64,000 nt of DNA from Flavobacterium fontis (GCF_900129405.1 NZ_FQVQ01000013.1:1-64000); one strand, 5' to 3'; shown: positions 9,452 through 18,239, counted from the stretch's first letter. The notes: generated by a model not told the origin, from the sequence alone. Translations and numbers: made by a program.

Positions 9452-10450
9452 ATGAAAGAAATTACCAAAGAAGTTTACCTGCAATGGTATGAAGATATGC
9501 AGTTCTGGAGAAAGTTTGAAGACCGTCTCGCTGCTGTGTATATTCAACAGAAAGTTAGAGGTTTCCTTCACTTATATAACGGACAGGAAGCGGTATTAGC
9601 TGGTGCTTTGCACGCGATGGATTTATCCAAAGACAAAATGATTACCGCTTACCGTAACCACGTGCAACCCATTGGAATGGGCGTAGATCCTCGAAGAGTT
9701 ATGGCAGAGTTGTATGGAAAAGTTACGGGAACATCCAAAGGGATGGGAGGTTCGATGCACATTTTTTCCAAAGAACACGGATTTTATGGAGGGCACGGTA
9801 TCGTTGGGGCACAAATCCCAGTGGGCGCTGGAATCGCTTTTGCCGACAAATATTTTGAAACGGGTGGAGTAACGCTAACCTATTTTGGAGACGGTGCAGC
9901 GCGTCAAGGGTCACTTCATGAAGCCTTTAATATGGCGATGAACTGGAAATTGCCCGTAGTTTTTATTTGTGAGAATAACGGGTATGCCATGGGAACTTCT
10001 GTAGAGCGAACCGCAAATCATACCGATATTTGGAAATTAGGATTAGGCTACGAAATGCCTTGTGGTCCTGTTGATGGGATGAATCCTGTTAAAGTGGCTG
10101 AGGCTATGCATGAAGCCATCGAACGAGCTCGTCGCGGCGATGGACCTACGTTTTTAGAAATGAAAACGTATCGTTACCGTGGGCATTCCATGTCGGATGC
10201 GCAATTGTACCGTACCAAAGACGAGGTTGAAGAATACAAAAAAATAGACCCTATCACGCAAGTTTTAGATATTATAAAAGAAAAAGGATACGCGACTGAA
10301 GCTGAAATTGAAGCGATTGATGAGCGTGTTAAAAATTTAGTGGACGAATGTGAGCGTTTTGCCGAAGAGTCCCCCTATCCCGAAGTACAACAATTGTACG
10401 ATGTGGTTTACGAAGAACCGAATTATCCATTTATTCCCCATAAATTATAA
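9452..10450 (+). CDS. pdhA: Pyruvate dehydrogenase E1 component, alpha subunit
   Basis: Thiamine-diphosphate-dependent E1-alpha of the pyruvate dehydrogenase complex, which turns pyruvate into acetyl-CoA with E1-beta, E2 and E3. The 332 residues contain the ThDP/Mg motif GDGAARQGSLHEAFNMAMNWKLPVVFICENNGYAMGT, the phosphorylation-loop-like region YRYRGHSMSDAQLYR, and the N-terminal active-site lid GGHGIVGAQIPVGAG. It is only 6 bases before pdhC, so the two are co-transcribed. No E1-beta gene is adjacent; it must lie elsewhere. Confidence 0.95.
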   Translation: MKEITKEVYLQWYEDMQFWRKFEDRLAAVYIQQKVRGFLHLYNGQEAVLAGALHAMDLSKDKMITAYRNHVQPIGMGVDPRRVMAELYGKVTGTSKGMGGSMHIFSKEHGFYGGHGIVGAQIPVGAGIAFADKYFETGGVTLTYFGDGAARQGSLHEAFNMAMNWKLPVVFICENNGYAMGTSVERTANHTDIWKLGLGYEMPCGPVDGMNPVKVAEAMHEAIERARRGDGPTFLEMKTYRYRGHSMSDAQLYRTKDEVEEYKKIDPITQVLDIIKEKGYATEAEIEAIDERVKNLVDECERFAEESPYPEVQQLYDVVYEEPNYPFIPHKL

Positions 10451-10456
10451 GCAATT

Positions 10457-12079
10457 ATGGCAACAGTTGTAACGATGCCCCGCTTGAGTGATACGATGAC
10501 CGAAGGAACGGTAGCAACATGGTTGAAAAAAGTGGGTGATACGATAAAAGAAGGTGATATTTTAGCTGAAATCGAAACCGACAAAGCGACCATGGAGTTT
10601 GAATCTTTCAACGCTGGGGTCCTTTTACACATCGGCATTCAAGAAGGTCAGTCCGCTCCCGTTGATTCACTATTGGCCATTATTGGTCAGGCAGGTGAAG
10701 ACATCAGCGCTTTGTTGAATGGGGGAACTCCTGCACCGGCTGCCCATGTTACTGCCGATGCACCGGCTGCTTCACCCACAGTTACATCGGCTCCTGCAGC
10801 TGTGGCACCAGCGGGTATTCAAGTGATTACGATGCCTCGTTTGAGTGATACCATGACTACAGGTACCGTGGCTACTTGGTTAAAAAAGGTGGGCGATACG
10901 GTCAAAGAAGGCGATATCTTGGCTGAAATCGAAACCGATAAGGCTACCATGGAATTTGAATCATTTCATTCCGGAACTTTATTATACATTGGTATTCAAG
11001 AAGGAGAATCGGCTCCAGTGGATAGTGTTTTGGCGATTATTGGTCCAGCAGGTACCGACGTACTTGCTTACGCTGAATCGTTAAAATCTGATGGAGTTCC
11101 TACGGCAGCTCCAGCTTCTGCTCCGGCTGAAATCCCAACTTCAGTACCTGCCGCTACGCCTGCAGCTGCTCCGGTAGTTCAGGAAGGAGGTCGCATTTTT
11201 GCATCGCCATTAGCGCGTCAAATTGCAAAAGAAAAAGGCATTGATTTAGGTCAAGTCAAAGGTACAGGCGAAAACGGACGTATCGTGAAAAGCGATGTGG
11301 AGCATTTTACACCAGCGCCAGTTGCTACCCCTGCCGCACCAGTTGCCGCAGCTACGGCAGCAGTACCAGCGGTGAAACCTTTCGTTCCAGCGGGATCCGA
11401 ATTTGCCGAGCAAATCAAAAACTCTCAAATGCGCAAAACGATTGCACGTCGTTTGTCAGAATCCATATTTACGGCTCCACATTTTTATTTAACCATAGAA
11501 GTAGCTATGGACGAAGCCATGAAGTCGCGCGGTGTAATCAATTCAGTGCCCGATACCAAAGTATCGTTCAACGATATGGTTATCAAAGCATGTGCGATGG
11601 CTTTGAAAAAGCATCCTAAAGTAAATTCGCAATGGAGCGATGAAGCCATCACGATCAACCACCATGTTCACATTGGCGTAGCCGTGGCTGTAGAGGATGG
11701 ATTGGTAGTTCCAGTGGTTCGTTTTACCGATCAAATGACGTTGTCACAAATTGGAAATGCGGTCAAAGATTTAGCCGGGAAAGCCCGCAACAAAAAATTA
11801 CAACCCTCCGAAATGGAAGGAAGTACTTTTACCGTTTCCAATTTAGGAATGTTCGGTATCACCGAGTTTACCTCAATCATCAACCAGCCCAATTCTGCTA
11901 TTTTGTCGGTGGGAGCCATTATTCAAAAACCCGTTGTTCGTGATGGGCAAATTGTTGTAGGGCATACCATGAAAGTAACTTTAGCATGTGACCATCGTAC
12001 TGTAGATGGTGCAACAGGAGCAGAGTTTTTACAAACCCTTCGAACTTTCTTGGAAAATCCCGTAACGATGTTAGCGTAA
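10457..12079 (+). CDS. pdhC: Pyruvate dehydrogenase E2, dihydrolipoamide acetyltransferase with two lipoyl domains
   Basis: Core acetyltransferase of the pyruvate dehydrogenase complex (540 residues). Domain order: lipoyl domain 1 (about 1-78, lysine in EIETDKATMEF), Ala/Pro linker, lipoyl domain 2 (about 122-198, the same EIETDKATMEF), a second Ala/Pro linker, the peripheral-subunit-binding domain (FASPLARQIAKEKGIDLGQV), a third linker, and the catalytic domain ending in the active-site motif DHRTVDGATGAEFL. The two lipoyl domains are nearly identical at protein level, so one arose by internal duplication. It is the second gene of a pdhA-pdhC operon closed by a strong terminator. Confidence 0.95.
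   Translation: MATVVTMPRLSDTMTEGTVATWLKKVGDTIKEGDILAEIETDKATMEFESFNAGVLLHIGIQEGQSAPVDSLLAIIGQAGEDISALLNGGTPAPAAHVTADAPAASPTVTSAPAAVAPAGIQVITMPRLSDTMTTGTVATWLKKVGDTVKEGDILAEIETDKATMEFESFHSGTLLYIGIQEGESAPVDSVLAIIGPAGTDVLAYAESLKSDGVPTAAPASAPAEIPTSVPAATPAAAPVVQEGGRIFASPLARQIAKEKGIDLGQVKGTGENGRIVKSDVEHFTPAPVATPAAPVAAATAAVPAVKPFVPAGSEFAEQIKNSQMRKTIARRLSESIFTAPHFYLTIEVAMDEAMKSRGVINSVPDTKVSFNDMVIKACAMALKKHPKVNSQWSDEAITINHHVHIGVAVAVEDGLVVPVVRFTDQMTLSQIGNAVKDLAGKARNKKLQPSEMEGSTFTVSNLGMFGITEFTSIINQPNSAILSVGAIIQKPVVRDGQIVVGHTMKVTLACDHRTVDGATGAEFLQTLRTFLENPVTMLA
10463..11050 (+). repeat. Duplicated lipoyl-domain coding segments
   Basis: Bases about 10463-10690 and 10821-11050 encode two copies of the same lipoyl domain (both start VITMPRLSDTMT or VVTMPRLSDTMT and share TVATWLKKVGDT). 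They differ mainly at third codon positions, which points to an older duplication kept under protein-level selection. Confidence 0.75.
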
Positions 12080-12099
12080 TAATAAATTGATACCCTACA

Positions 12100-12132
12100 A
12101 AAAATCCTGCTTTATCGAGCAGGATTTTTTAT
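12100..12132 (+). terminator. Terminator after pdhC, probably bidirectional
   Basis: Perfect 12-bp stem AAAAATCCTGCT (12100-12111) / AGCAGGATTTTT (12118-12129) with a 6-base loop and flanking A and T runs, in the convergent spacer between pdhC and exbD. Confidence 0.9.
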
Positions 12133-12149
12133 TTTATAACAAACGATGG

Positions 12150-12545
12150 CTACTGACTATTGCTTGTGGCAATAACAAACTTGAGTTTGTTTTTAACGCC
12201 AATCTGAAGCACATCGACCAAGTCTTGTACTTGAAGATTATACGGAATCCGAACGACAATAGTTTCGTCTGAACCAGGGGTAATTTTGGACATTAATACC
12301 GATTCTAATTGGTCAAAAGGAACTTCCTCCTTGTCCAAAAAGTATCTCTTTTCCTCCGTAACCGAAAGGCTAATCAATTGTTTGTTGGTTTTCTCATTAT
12401 TTTTTGACTTTGGCAAGGTCATTTTAATCACATTCGGATTCGCCAAAGTGGAAATGATTAAGAAAAACAACAAGAGGAAAAACATGATGTCGCTCAACGA
12501 GGAAGTCGCGACTTCAGCATGAAAGCGTTTATTTCGTCTTACCAT
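12150..12545 (-). CDS. exbD: ExbD/TolR-type biopolymer transport protein
   Basis: Inner-membrane anchor subunit of a proton-driven ExbB-ExbD motor that energises outer-membrane transport or cell-envelope work. The 131 residues have a short cytoplasmic N-terminus (MVRRNKRF), one membrane helix with the key acidic residue in SLSDIMFFLLLFFLI, and a periplasmic domain. It overlaps the upstream exbB gene by 17 bases, so the two are translated together. No tonB is adjacent, so it could serve a TolR-like role instead. Confidence 0.9.
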   Translation of the reverse strand: MVRRNKRFHAEVATSSLSDIMFFLLLFFLIISTLANPNVIKMTLPKSKNNEKTNKQLISLSVTEEKRYFLDKEEVPFDQLESVLMSKITPGSDETIVVRIPYNLQVQDLVDVLQIGVKNKLKFVIATSNSQ

Positions 12546-13239
12546 TGGGTCGTTGAATTATGTTGACAAACTCTAATACTTGTTTCTGAATGCTCAGCAC
12601 GAAGCCATCAATTTTACCATTAAACAAGTGGTAGGCCGCGTAGGCGATGATTCCAACGACGAGACCCGCTCCCGAACTAATCATTTTTTCATACAAACCA
12701 CCCGAAATGTTACCTATACTGATGTCTTCTGTCTGCGAAATACTGTAGAATATTTTAATTACCCCAGAAATCGTTCCAATGAATCCCAACGTTGGCGCAA
12801 TCCCTGCGATTAATCCCAATTGCCCTAGTTTTTTCTCCATTTCACCCACTTCAATGTTGGCAGCGCGTTCCATATTGGATTCAATTTCGGCAATCGGACG
12901 ACCAATGGTCAAAATCCCTTCACGCAATACGTAGCCTGAAGCAGTATTGTTGCGTTCGGTAATGGCGACGGCCCGTTGTAATTCGCCTGAATTTAGGGCT
13001 TCACGTACATCACGCGTGAGATTCGGGTCGATTTTTGAGCGTTTGTGAATATACAACCAACGTTCAATGATGATAAATAAAGTATAAAAGAGTAAAAGTG
13101 CAATAGGAATAAGGAAAAAACCTCCTTTGGTTACAAACTCCAAAACGGAAATTTCTTTAACGGCAACCGTGTTTTCAATCACTGCACCCGTCGCTTGCGC
13201 GATACTGTCGTTTTGAACTTGAAGAAAAAATAAATTCAT
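12529..13239 (-). CDS. exbB: ExbB/TolQ/MotA-type proton channel protein
   Basis: Proton-channel subunit that pairs with ExbD. The 236 residues show an N-terminal membrane helix (GGFFLIPIALLLFYTLFIII), a cytoplasmic loop, and two further helices in the MotA/TolQ/ExbB domain with GLIAGIAPTLGFIGTISGVIKIF and GLVVGIIAYAAYHLF. This is a complete, normal-length protein. It heads the exbB-exbD pair and is divergent from folC with a 124-base spacer. Confidence 0.92.
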   Translation of the reverse strand: MNLFFLQVQNDSIAQATGAVIENTVAVKEISVLEFVTKGGFFLIPIALLLFYTLFIIIERWLYIHKRSKIDPNLTRDVREALNSGELQRAVAITERNNTASGYVLREGILTIGRPIAEIESNMERAANIEVGEMEKKLGQLGLIAGIAPTLGFIGTISGVIKIFYSISQTEDISIGNISGGLYEKMISSGAGLVVGIIAYAAYHLFNGKIDGFVLSIQKQVLEFVNIIQRPNGKTK

Positions 13240-13363
13240 AGTGGTCCTAAGTTTTATAATACTGGAATTATTCTCAAATTTGCCCTAAAGATAAAAGCAG
13301 TTACAATACTAAACTAAATTTTTAGGAAAATATTTTATCTCAAAATTAGTTATCACAAAAGAA

Positions 13364-14584
13364 ATGAACTACGCCGAAACCGTTGCTTGGATGTTTTCCC
13401 GTTTGCCGATGTACCAACAGGTGGGAGCCGTTGCTTATAAAAAAGATTTAACCAATACGCTTGCCTTTGCCGAAGTTTTGGGGCATCCCGAGCGATCATT
13501 ACTTTGCATCCATGTAGCGGGAACAAATGGCAAAGGATCAACGTCGCATTTACTTGCTTCCGTTTTACAAGCAGCGGGTTATAAAGTAGGATTGTATACT
13601 TCACCCCATTTAAACGATTTTCGGGAACGCATACGAATTAATGGAGCGCTAATTGAAGCCGATTTTGTAGTCGATTTTATCGCTACCCACCGAGCATTTC
13701 TGGAACAACAGGAATTGAGTTTTTTTGAGATGACAGTAGGAATGGCATTTGCCTATTTTGCCGCGGAAAAAACGGATATAAATGTTATCGAAGTTGGAAT
13801 GGGTGGGCGTTTGGATTCTACCAATATTATTATCCCCGAAGTGGCAGTGATTACCAATATCGGATTGGATCACACCCAATTTTTAGGCACCACACTTCCT
13901 GAAATTGCGGGAGAAAAAGCGGGGATTATTAAGCCTGGCATTCCTGTGGTGGTAGGCGAATGGGAGGCCGCAACACAACCGGTCTTTGAAAGTCGCGCGC
14001 AAGCCCTTCAAGCGCCTTTGTATTATGCTGGAGCATTACAAACGACTACCTATCCCTCGACGCTAAAGGGCGCTTATCAGGAAGCAAATAAAAAAACGGT
14101 ACAACAAACCCTGGCCGTACTTCAGGCACAAGGAAAGTATGTGATCCCTGAGGAAGCGATACAAAAGGGATTTATGGAAGTGATGGAGCGCACGGGATTG
14201 CGGGGACGTTGGCAAATTTTGGGTCATCAACCCAAAATCATCGCCGATACAGCACATAATGCACATGGTTTACGGGTGGTTATGCCACAACTTTTGGCGG
14301 AATCATTTGTACAATTGCATATTGTTTTAGGAGTGGTCAATGATAAAAATTTGGACGAAATTCTTCCTTTATTCCCTGAAAACGCTTTGTATTATTTTTG
14401 TAAGCCGAAGGTGCCACGGGGATTAGATGCCGAAATTTTACGACAAAAAGCGGAAGAATTTCAGCGTAATGGAAAGGTATTTTCTTCCGTTTCAGAAGCT
14501 TATGATGAAGCTAGAAAACAAGCGGGTTCTAGTGATGTGATCTACATAGGGGGGAGTACTTTTGTGGTAGCAGAACTTTTTTGA
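13364..14584 (+). CDS. folC: Folylpolyglutamate synthase / dihydrofolate synthase
   Basis: Cytoplasmic ligase that adds glutamate to dihydropteroate and to folates. The 406 residues carry the Mur-ligase-like P-loop HVAGTNGKGSTSHLLASVL, the folate motif YTSPHLNDFRERIRING, the EVGMGGRLDSTN block and a C-terminal ligase domain (ADTAHNAHGL). Length is normal. Its ATG lies 124 bases from the divergent exbB start. No terminator is visible before the tRNA promoter downstream. Confidence 0.93.
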   Translation: MNYAETVAWMFSRLPMYQQVGAVAYKKDLTNTLAFAEVLGHPERSLLCIHVAGTNGKGSTSHLLASVLQAAGYKVGLYTSPHLNDFRERIRINGALIEADFVVDFIATHRAFLEQQELSFFEMTVGMAFAYFAAEKTDINVIEVGMGGRLDSTNIIIPEVAVITNIGLDHTQFLGTTLPEIAGEKAGIIKPGIPVVVGEWEAATQPVFESRAQALQAPLYYAGALQTTTYPSTLKGAYQEANKKTVQQTLAVLQAQGKYVIPEEAIQKGFMEVMERTGLRGRWQILGHQPKIIADTAHNAHGLRVVMPQLLAESFVQLHIVLGVVNDKNLDEILPLFPENALYYFCKPKVPRGLDAEILRQKAEEFQRNGKVFSSVSEAYDEARKQAGSSDVIYIGGSTFVVAELF

Positions 14585-14602
14585 TTTTTTTTGATTTTTT
14601 CC

Positions 14603-14632
14603 TTGCAGAAACAAAAAACAGTCTTATATTTG
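14603..14632 (+). promoter_or_regulatory. Promoter of the valine tRNA genes
   Basis: TTG (14603-14605) and TATATTTG (14625-14632), separated by 19 bases, make a complete Bacteroidota housekeeping promoter 22 bases before the first tRNA. Confidence 0.75.
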
Positions 14633-14654
14633 CATCCGCAATCAAGCACTAATC

Positions 14655-14729
14655 GGGCGATTAGCTCAGCTGGTTCAGAGCACCTCGTTTACACCGAGGG
14701 GGTCGGGGGTTCGAACCCCTCATCGCCCA
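14655..14729 (+). tRNA. tRNA-Val (anticodon UAC)
   Basis: A 75-base cloverleaf. Acceptor stem GGGCGAT (14655-14661) pairs with ATCGCCC (14722-14728), with discriminator A. The anticodon arm CCTCG-TTTACAC-CGAGG reads TAC for GUA/GUN valine codons, and the T arm is GGGGG-TTCGAAC-CCCTC-like. CCA is not encoded. Confidence 0.95.
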
Positions 14730-14730
14730 C

Positions 14731-14758
14731 AAAGCAAGTCCTACGACTTGCTTTTTTT
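14731..14758 (+). terminator. Terminator-like hairpin between the two valine tRNA genes
   Basis: Perfect 10-bp stem AAAGCAAGTC (14731-14740) / GACTTGCTTT (14745-14754) with a CTAC loop and T7 tail. It sits between two tRNA genes, where it may terminate, attenuate or guide processing. Confidence 0.8.
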
Positions 14759-14783
14759 ATGGACTTCGTTCTGTAAATTGTAG

Positions 14784-14857
14784 GGGTCATTAACTCAGCG
14801 GTTCAGAGTGCTACCTTGACAGGGTAGAAGTCACTGGTTCGATTCCAGTATGACCCA
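14784..14857 (+). tRNA. tRNA-Val (anticodon GAC)
   Basis: A 74-base cloverleaf. Acceptor GGGTCAT (14784-14790) pairs with ATGACCC (14850-14856), with discriminator A. The anticodon arm CTACC-TTGACAG-GGTAG reads GAC for GUC/GUU valine codons; the T arm is ACTGG-TTCGATT-CCAGT. CCA is not encoded. With the preceding gene this gives two valine isoacceptors in tandem. Confidence 0.95.
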
Positions 14858-14863
14858 CAAAAG

Positions 14864-14895
14864 AAAAGCCTTTCGGATTAGAAAGGCTTTTTTTA
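14864..14895. terminator. Terminator after the tRNA pair
   Basis: AAAAGCCTTTC (14864-14874) pairs with GAAAGGCTTTT (14881-14891) around a 6-base loop, followed by T residues. It lies between the tRNA genes and the convergent TPM operon and may serve both. Confidence 0.85.
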
Positions 14896-14950
14896 TGGTT
14901 TATGATTTCTTTTTGACCGTTAAAACGACCTGAAGGGAATAACGATGCGT

Positions 14951-15748
14951 CTACCAATCGCCGCTGGCACCGCCACCGCCAAAGCCGCCGCCGCCGCCAA
15001 AGCCGCCCCAACCTCCAGAGGAGGAACCACCACCCCAGCCGCCGCCAGAACCTCGTCCCAAGCTGCTGAGTATGATGATGTCGGCCAAATCGGGACCGCT
15101 GAATCCGCTGCCGCCACGCCCACCGCCACCGCGTCTATTTCGCGAAGCAATGGCAATGATAATGATAAAGACAAGTAAAAAGATAAAAAAAACGATGCCA
15201 CCCACCAAGGTGTCACCCGATTTGCCTTTACAATCGTTTTTGTATTCGCCTTTTAGCGTTTTGAAAATCGCTTCGGTTCCCGATTGAATCCCGCCATAAT
15301 AGTCCCCTTTTTTGAAAAAAGGTTTCAGGTCTCGTTCAATGATACGACGCGACTGCGCATCTGTAAGGAGATGTTCTACACCATAACCCGTTGCAATCGT
15401 CATTTTCCGATCCTCGAGTGCAATAAGAAGCACCACGCCATTGTCTTTCCCTTTTTGACCAATTTCCCACGCTTGTCCCAAATCGGTAGCGTACCGGTTG
15501 ATGGATTCGCCTTGGGTAGTTTTAACCACCATCACAAAAATCTCGGTCGAGGTACTGTCGGAGTAAATCTTTAGCTTTTCGTAGAGCGAAGCCAATTCCG
15601 CTTTCGACAACGTTTGGGTGCTATCGATAATCGGGGGGATAAATCCTGGTTTTTTGGGAATGGTTACCTGCGCCAAACTGCATTGATGCACCGCCAATAA
15701 GGCCGTAAAAAGGAGGAACTGTGCGAGTTTATAGGCCAACTTTATCAT
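14951..15748 (-). CDS. TPM domain protein with glycine-rich C-terminus (YgcG family)
   Basis: Envelope protein of 265 residues: signal peptide (cleavage near SLAQV), a TPM_phosphatase domain (about 30-160, with the usual LSKAELASLYEKLK and TGYGVEHLLTDAQSRRIIE blocks), one membrane helix (GGIVFFIFLLVFIIIIAIA) and a glycine/tryptophan-rich tail of about 60 residues. The family is linked to envelope maintenance and photosystem repair in plants, but its role in bacteria is poorly defined. It overlaps the upstream TPM gene by 4 bases. The order lemA-TPM-TPM is common in Bacteroidota. Confidence 0.85.
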   Translation of the reverse strand: MIKLAYKLAQFLLFTALLAVHQCSLAQVTIPKKPGFIPPIIDSTQTLSKAELASLYEKLKIYSDSTSTEIFVMVVKTTQGESINRYATDLGQAWEIGQKGKDNGVVLLIALEDRKMTIATGYGVEHLLTDAQSRRIIERDLKPFFKKGDYYGGIQSGTEAIFKTLKGEYKNDCKGKSGDTLVGGIVFFIFLLVFIIIIAIASRNRRGGGGRGGSGFSGPDLADIIILSSLGRGSGGGWGGGSSSGGWGGFGGGGGFGGGGASGDW

Positions 15749-16182
15749 CCTTTTGAAATTTCATTGGTTAATTCATTGGTGTCATCTTCTGTATACGGGA
15801 AATAGTGTTTCAACTGTTCCCCCACACGTCGGATTCCCTCGCAAAGTGCCGTTGCATTTTTTCCTGCTCTAAAATACTCTTGCATTACTTCTTTGGTAGC
15901 ATCCCAAAAGCTATGGGTCACTTTTTCATGTATCCCTTGATCTCCGCAAATGGTAAACTTACGACTTTCAACGGCCACATAAATCAGCACCCCATTGCGT
16001 TGTGAGGTAGCTTCCATTTTCAATTCGTAAAAAACTTCCAAGGCACGTTCCATCGCCTCCTTGGTAAGCGTTTTTTCCAAATGCACACGAATTTCCCCAG
16101 AAGTCGCTTTTTCCGCTTCTTGGATGGCCATGACCACCGCTTTCTCTTCGTCGGGGGTTAAAAATTGTTCTACCGATGACAT
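15745..16182 (-). CDS. TPM domain protein, short form
   Basis: A 145-residue TPM-domain protein without signal peptide or membrane helix: FLTPDEEKAVVMAIQEAEKATSGEIRVHLE at the N-terminus, NGVLIYVAVESRKFTICGDQGIHEKV in the middle, then a helical tail. Probably cytoplasmic. It sits 9 bases after lemA and overlaps the next TPM gene by 4 bases, so the three are one translational unit. The exact function is unknown. Confidence 0.85.
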   Translation of the reverse strand: MSSVEQFLTPDEEKAVVMAIQEAEKATSGEIRVHLEKTLTKEAMERALEVFYELKMEATSQRNGVLIYVAVESRKFTICGDQGIHEKVTHSFWDATKEVMQEYFRAGKNATALCEGIRRVGEQLKHYFPYTEDDTNELTNEISKG

Positions 16183-16191
16183 GGGTCAGAA

Positions 16192-16794
16192 TTACTTCTT
16201 GCTGTTGAAATCGAAGTTAACCTCGGGCGCTTTTTCGGCTCCTTCTTCGGCTTTGAAACGCGCCATTTCATTAAATCCAAAGATTTTCGCAAACAAAACC
16301 GAAGGGAAGGTTTTCGTGCTTTTGTTGTAAACATTTACCGACTCGTTGAAGCGATCACGTGCTACATTAATGCGGTTTTCTGTGCCTTCCAGTTGCGACT
16401 GTAATTCCAAAAAGTTTTGGTTGGCTTTCAGGTCGGGGTATTTTTCAACACTAACCAATAAACGCGATAATGTACTAGAAACGCCTGCTTGCGCTTGTTG
16501 GAACTGCGCCAATTGTTCAGGTGAAATGTTGGTCGGATCAATCGTTACAGCGGTCGCCTTAGCACGCGCATTTACCACAGCTTCTAATGTTGATTTTTCA
16601 AAATCAGCCGCTCCTTGCACAGTTTTAACCAAGTTGCCGATCAAGTCATTTCGGCGTTGGTAGGCACTTTCCACATTCGACCAAGCCGTTTTCGCATTTT
16701 CTTCTTTACCTACTAAACCGTTATACGATCCAATTCCGAAGAGGATAAGAACTCCAAGAACAATAGGTACAATCCATTTTTTTAAAGCATTCAT
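16192..16794 (-). CDS. lemA: LemA family protein
   Basis: A 200-residue membrane-anchored helical protein. One N-terminal helix (WIVPIVLGVLILFGIGSYN) is followed by the LemA signature: WSNVESAYQRRNDLIGNLVKTVQGAADFEKSTLEAV, LKANQNFLELQSQLEGTENRI and RFNESVNVYNKSTKTFPS. Length and motif order are normal. Its biochemical role is unknown. It lies 60 bases after the MerR gene and heads the lemA-TPM-TPM block. Confidence 0.93.
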   Translation of the reverse strand: MNALKKWIVPIVLGVLILFGIGSYNGLVGKEENAKTAWSNVESAYQRRNDLIGNLVKTVQGAADFEKSTLEAVVNARAKATAVTIDPTNISPEQLAQFQQAQAGVSSTLSRLLVSVEKYPDLKANQNFLELQSQLEGTENRINVARDRFNESVNVYNKSTKTFPSVLFAKIFGFNEMARFKAEEGAEKAPEVNFDFNSKK

Positions 16795-16854
16795 AGTTGT
16801 TTTTATTAATTAGCGTTTTACAATTAGTCCAAAAATCGTAAGCATTGTTACGAC

Positions 16855-17187
16855 TTACAATCCATTTTTAATTTTCTGTAATTCGGTTTTCACCGCTTCA
16901 AGTTTAGCGATGATTTCAAACGTATCCAACGTTTTTTTCTGTTTGTCTTTCAAATGGGTTTTCGCCCCTTCCAAGGTAAATCCGCGTTCTTTTACCAAAT
17001 GGTAAATCAGTTGCAAGTTTTTTACATCCTCCTGTGTAAACATTCGGTTGCCCTTGGCATTTTTTTTAGGTTTCAAAATGTCAAATTCCTTATCCCAAAA
17101 ACGAATCAACGAAGCATTGACCCCAAAGGCTTTGGCGACTTCCCCAATGCTGAAATACAATTTATCTTTAGATAGTTCAATGTGCAT
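16855..17187 (-). CDS. MerR family transcriptional regulator
   Basis: A 110-residue DNA-binding protein with an N-terminal MerR winged helix (YFSIGEVAKAFGVNASLIRFWDKEFDILKPKKNAKGNRMFTQ split over two segments) and a short helical dimerisation tail. It has no cysteine or ligand-binding domain. ATG 17187 is chosen because an upstream in-frame start would overlap the M23 peptidase gene and precede the conserved helix by an unusually long tail. It starts 19 bases after the M23 gene. Short MerR proteins in this position near an M23 peptidase and alaS are common in flavobacteria; the target genes are unknown. Confidence 0.85.
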   Translation of the reverse strand: MHIELSKDKLYFSIGEVAKAFGVNASLIRFWDKEFDILKPKKNAKGNRMFTQEDVKNLQLIYHLVKERGFTLEGAKTHLKDKQKKTLDTFEIIAKLEAVKTELQKIKNGL

Positions 17188-17206
17188 AGTACTTTTGTTT
17201 ATTTGG

Positions 17207-18187
17207 TTAATCAAGCGATTGGTTCTCTTGGTTGGCAATTTTTGAAATGACCACATATTCTGCCGCCGAAATATTGCCGTAATAAAAATTAATCGGATTC
17301 ACAGGTTTCCCGCCTTTGTGCACTTCATAATGCAAATGGGGCGCTTCACTTCGTCCGGTGCTGCCTACAAATCCAATAACATCGCCGCGTTTTACCCGCT
17401 GTCCGGGGCGCACTTTTATTTTGCTCAAGTGGGCGTATAGGGTAAGGTAACCGTACCCGTGGTTGATTTGTATATGGTTTCCATAGCCCGATAAGCCGTT
17501 ATCGGCGCGTTTTACCACACCATCGCCTGTAGCGTAAATCGGAGTTCCCGTTCGCGCCGTAAAGTCCATACCCTCATGCATTTTTCGCGCTTTGGTAAAC
17601 GGATCCGATCGGTACCCAAATCCCGAGGCCATCTGCTTCAAGTCCTCATTCTTCACCGGTTGTATCGCCGGAATCGAAGCCAACAACCGCCCTTTGGTTT
17701 TCGCCATTTTCAAAATCCCATCCAACGAACGCGACTGCACCACCAAAGCTTTGGCAATCTCATCTACTTTTTTGTGGGTATTGATAACCAAGTCCGAATT
17801 GTTAAACCCCTCCAACTCGCGGTACCGATCCTGCGTGATGATTCCCGCCCTGCGATCGGCAAGCGCAATCGGATTGGCATTAAAATACACCCGATACAAA
17901 TTGTTGTCCCGCTCTTCCAAACTCGTCAACACCGCATCCAACTGCTCAATTTTTTTATTCAAAATCGAGTAGCTGATTTTCATGTTGTCAATTTCCCGTT
18001 TCATCATTTTATCCTTGGGCGTTTCCAAGTACGAAGTGTTCATCACCACCACAAAACTCAAAAAACCAAACAATGCCGAAGCGACCAGAAACAAGAGTGC
18101 ATACGCTACTTTCGTGCGTTTTTTAGGCTTGATTTTGCGATACGCCAAGCTCTCTGAATCATAATAATATTTTACTTTCTTCGACAT
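17207..18187 (-). CDS. M23 family metallopeptidase, membrane-anchored
   Basis: Likely peptidoglycan endopeptidase of the LytM/lysostaphin type (326 residues). It has a cytoplasmic basic N-terminus, one membrane helix (ALLFLVASALFGFLSFVVVM), a coiled-coil-like segment (about 65-130) and a C-terminal M23 domain. The zinc ligands are visible in RKMHEGMDFTARTGTPIYA and in HLHYEVHKGGKPVNP. It is divergent from alaS, a frequent arrangement in this family of bacteria. Confidence 0.9.
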   Translation of the reverse strand: MSKKVKYYYDSESLAYRKIKPKKRTKVAYALLFLVASALFGFLSFVVVMNTSYLETPKDKMMKREIDNMKISYSILNKKIEQLDAVLTSLEERDNNLYRVYFNANPIALADRRAGIITQDRYRELEGFNNSDLVINTHKKVDEIAKALVVQSRSLDGILKMAKTKGRLLASIPAIQPVKNEDLKQMASGFGYRSDPFTKARKMHEGMDFTARTGTPIYATGDGVVKRADNGLSGYGNHIQINHGYGYLTLYAHLSKIKVRPGQRVKRGDVIGFVGSTGRSEAPHLHYEVHKGGKPVNPINFYYGNISAAEYVVISKIANQENQSLD

Positions 18188-18239
18188 GCGGTTATTTACT
18201 ATTTTTGTGGCGGTAAACGCCGAACGTTAGTTATACGAA

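Noticed and set aside
10457..12079. Duplicated lipoyl region as an assembly error
   Set aside because: The two copies differ at many third codon positions and two-lipoyl E2 proteins are well known.
14591..14776. Open frame across the first valine tRNA
   Set aside because: It is tRNA and terminator sequence read as protein.
17188..17256. Longer MerR start at 17256
   Set aside because: It would overlap the M23 gene by 50 bases and adds residues with no family match.
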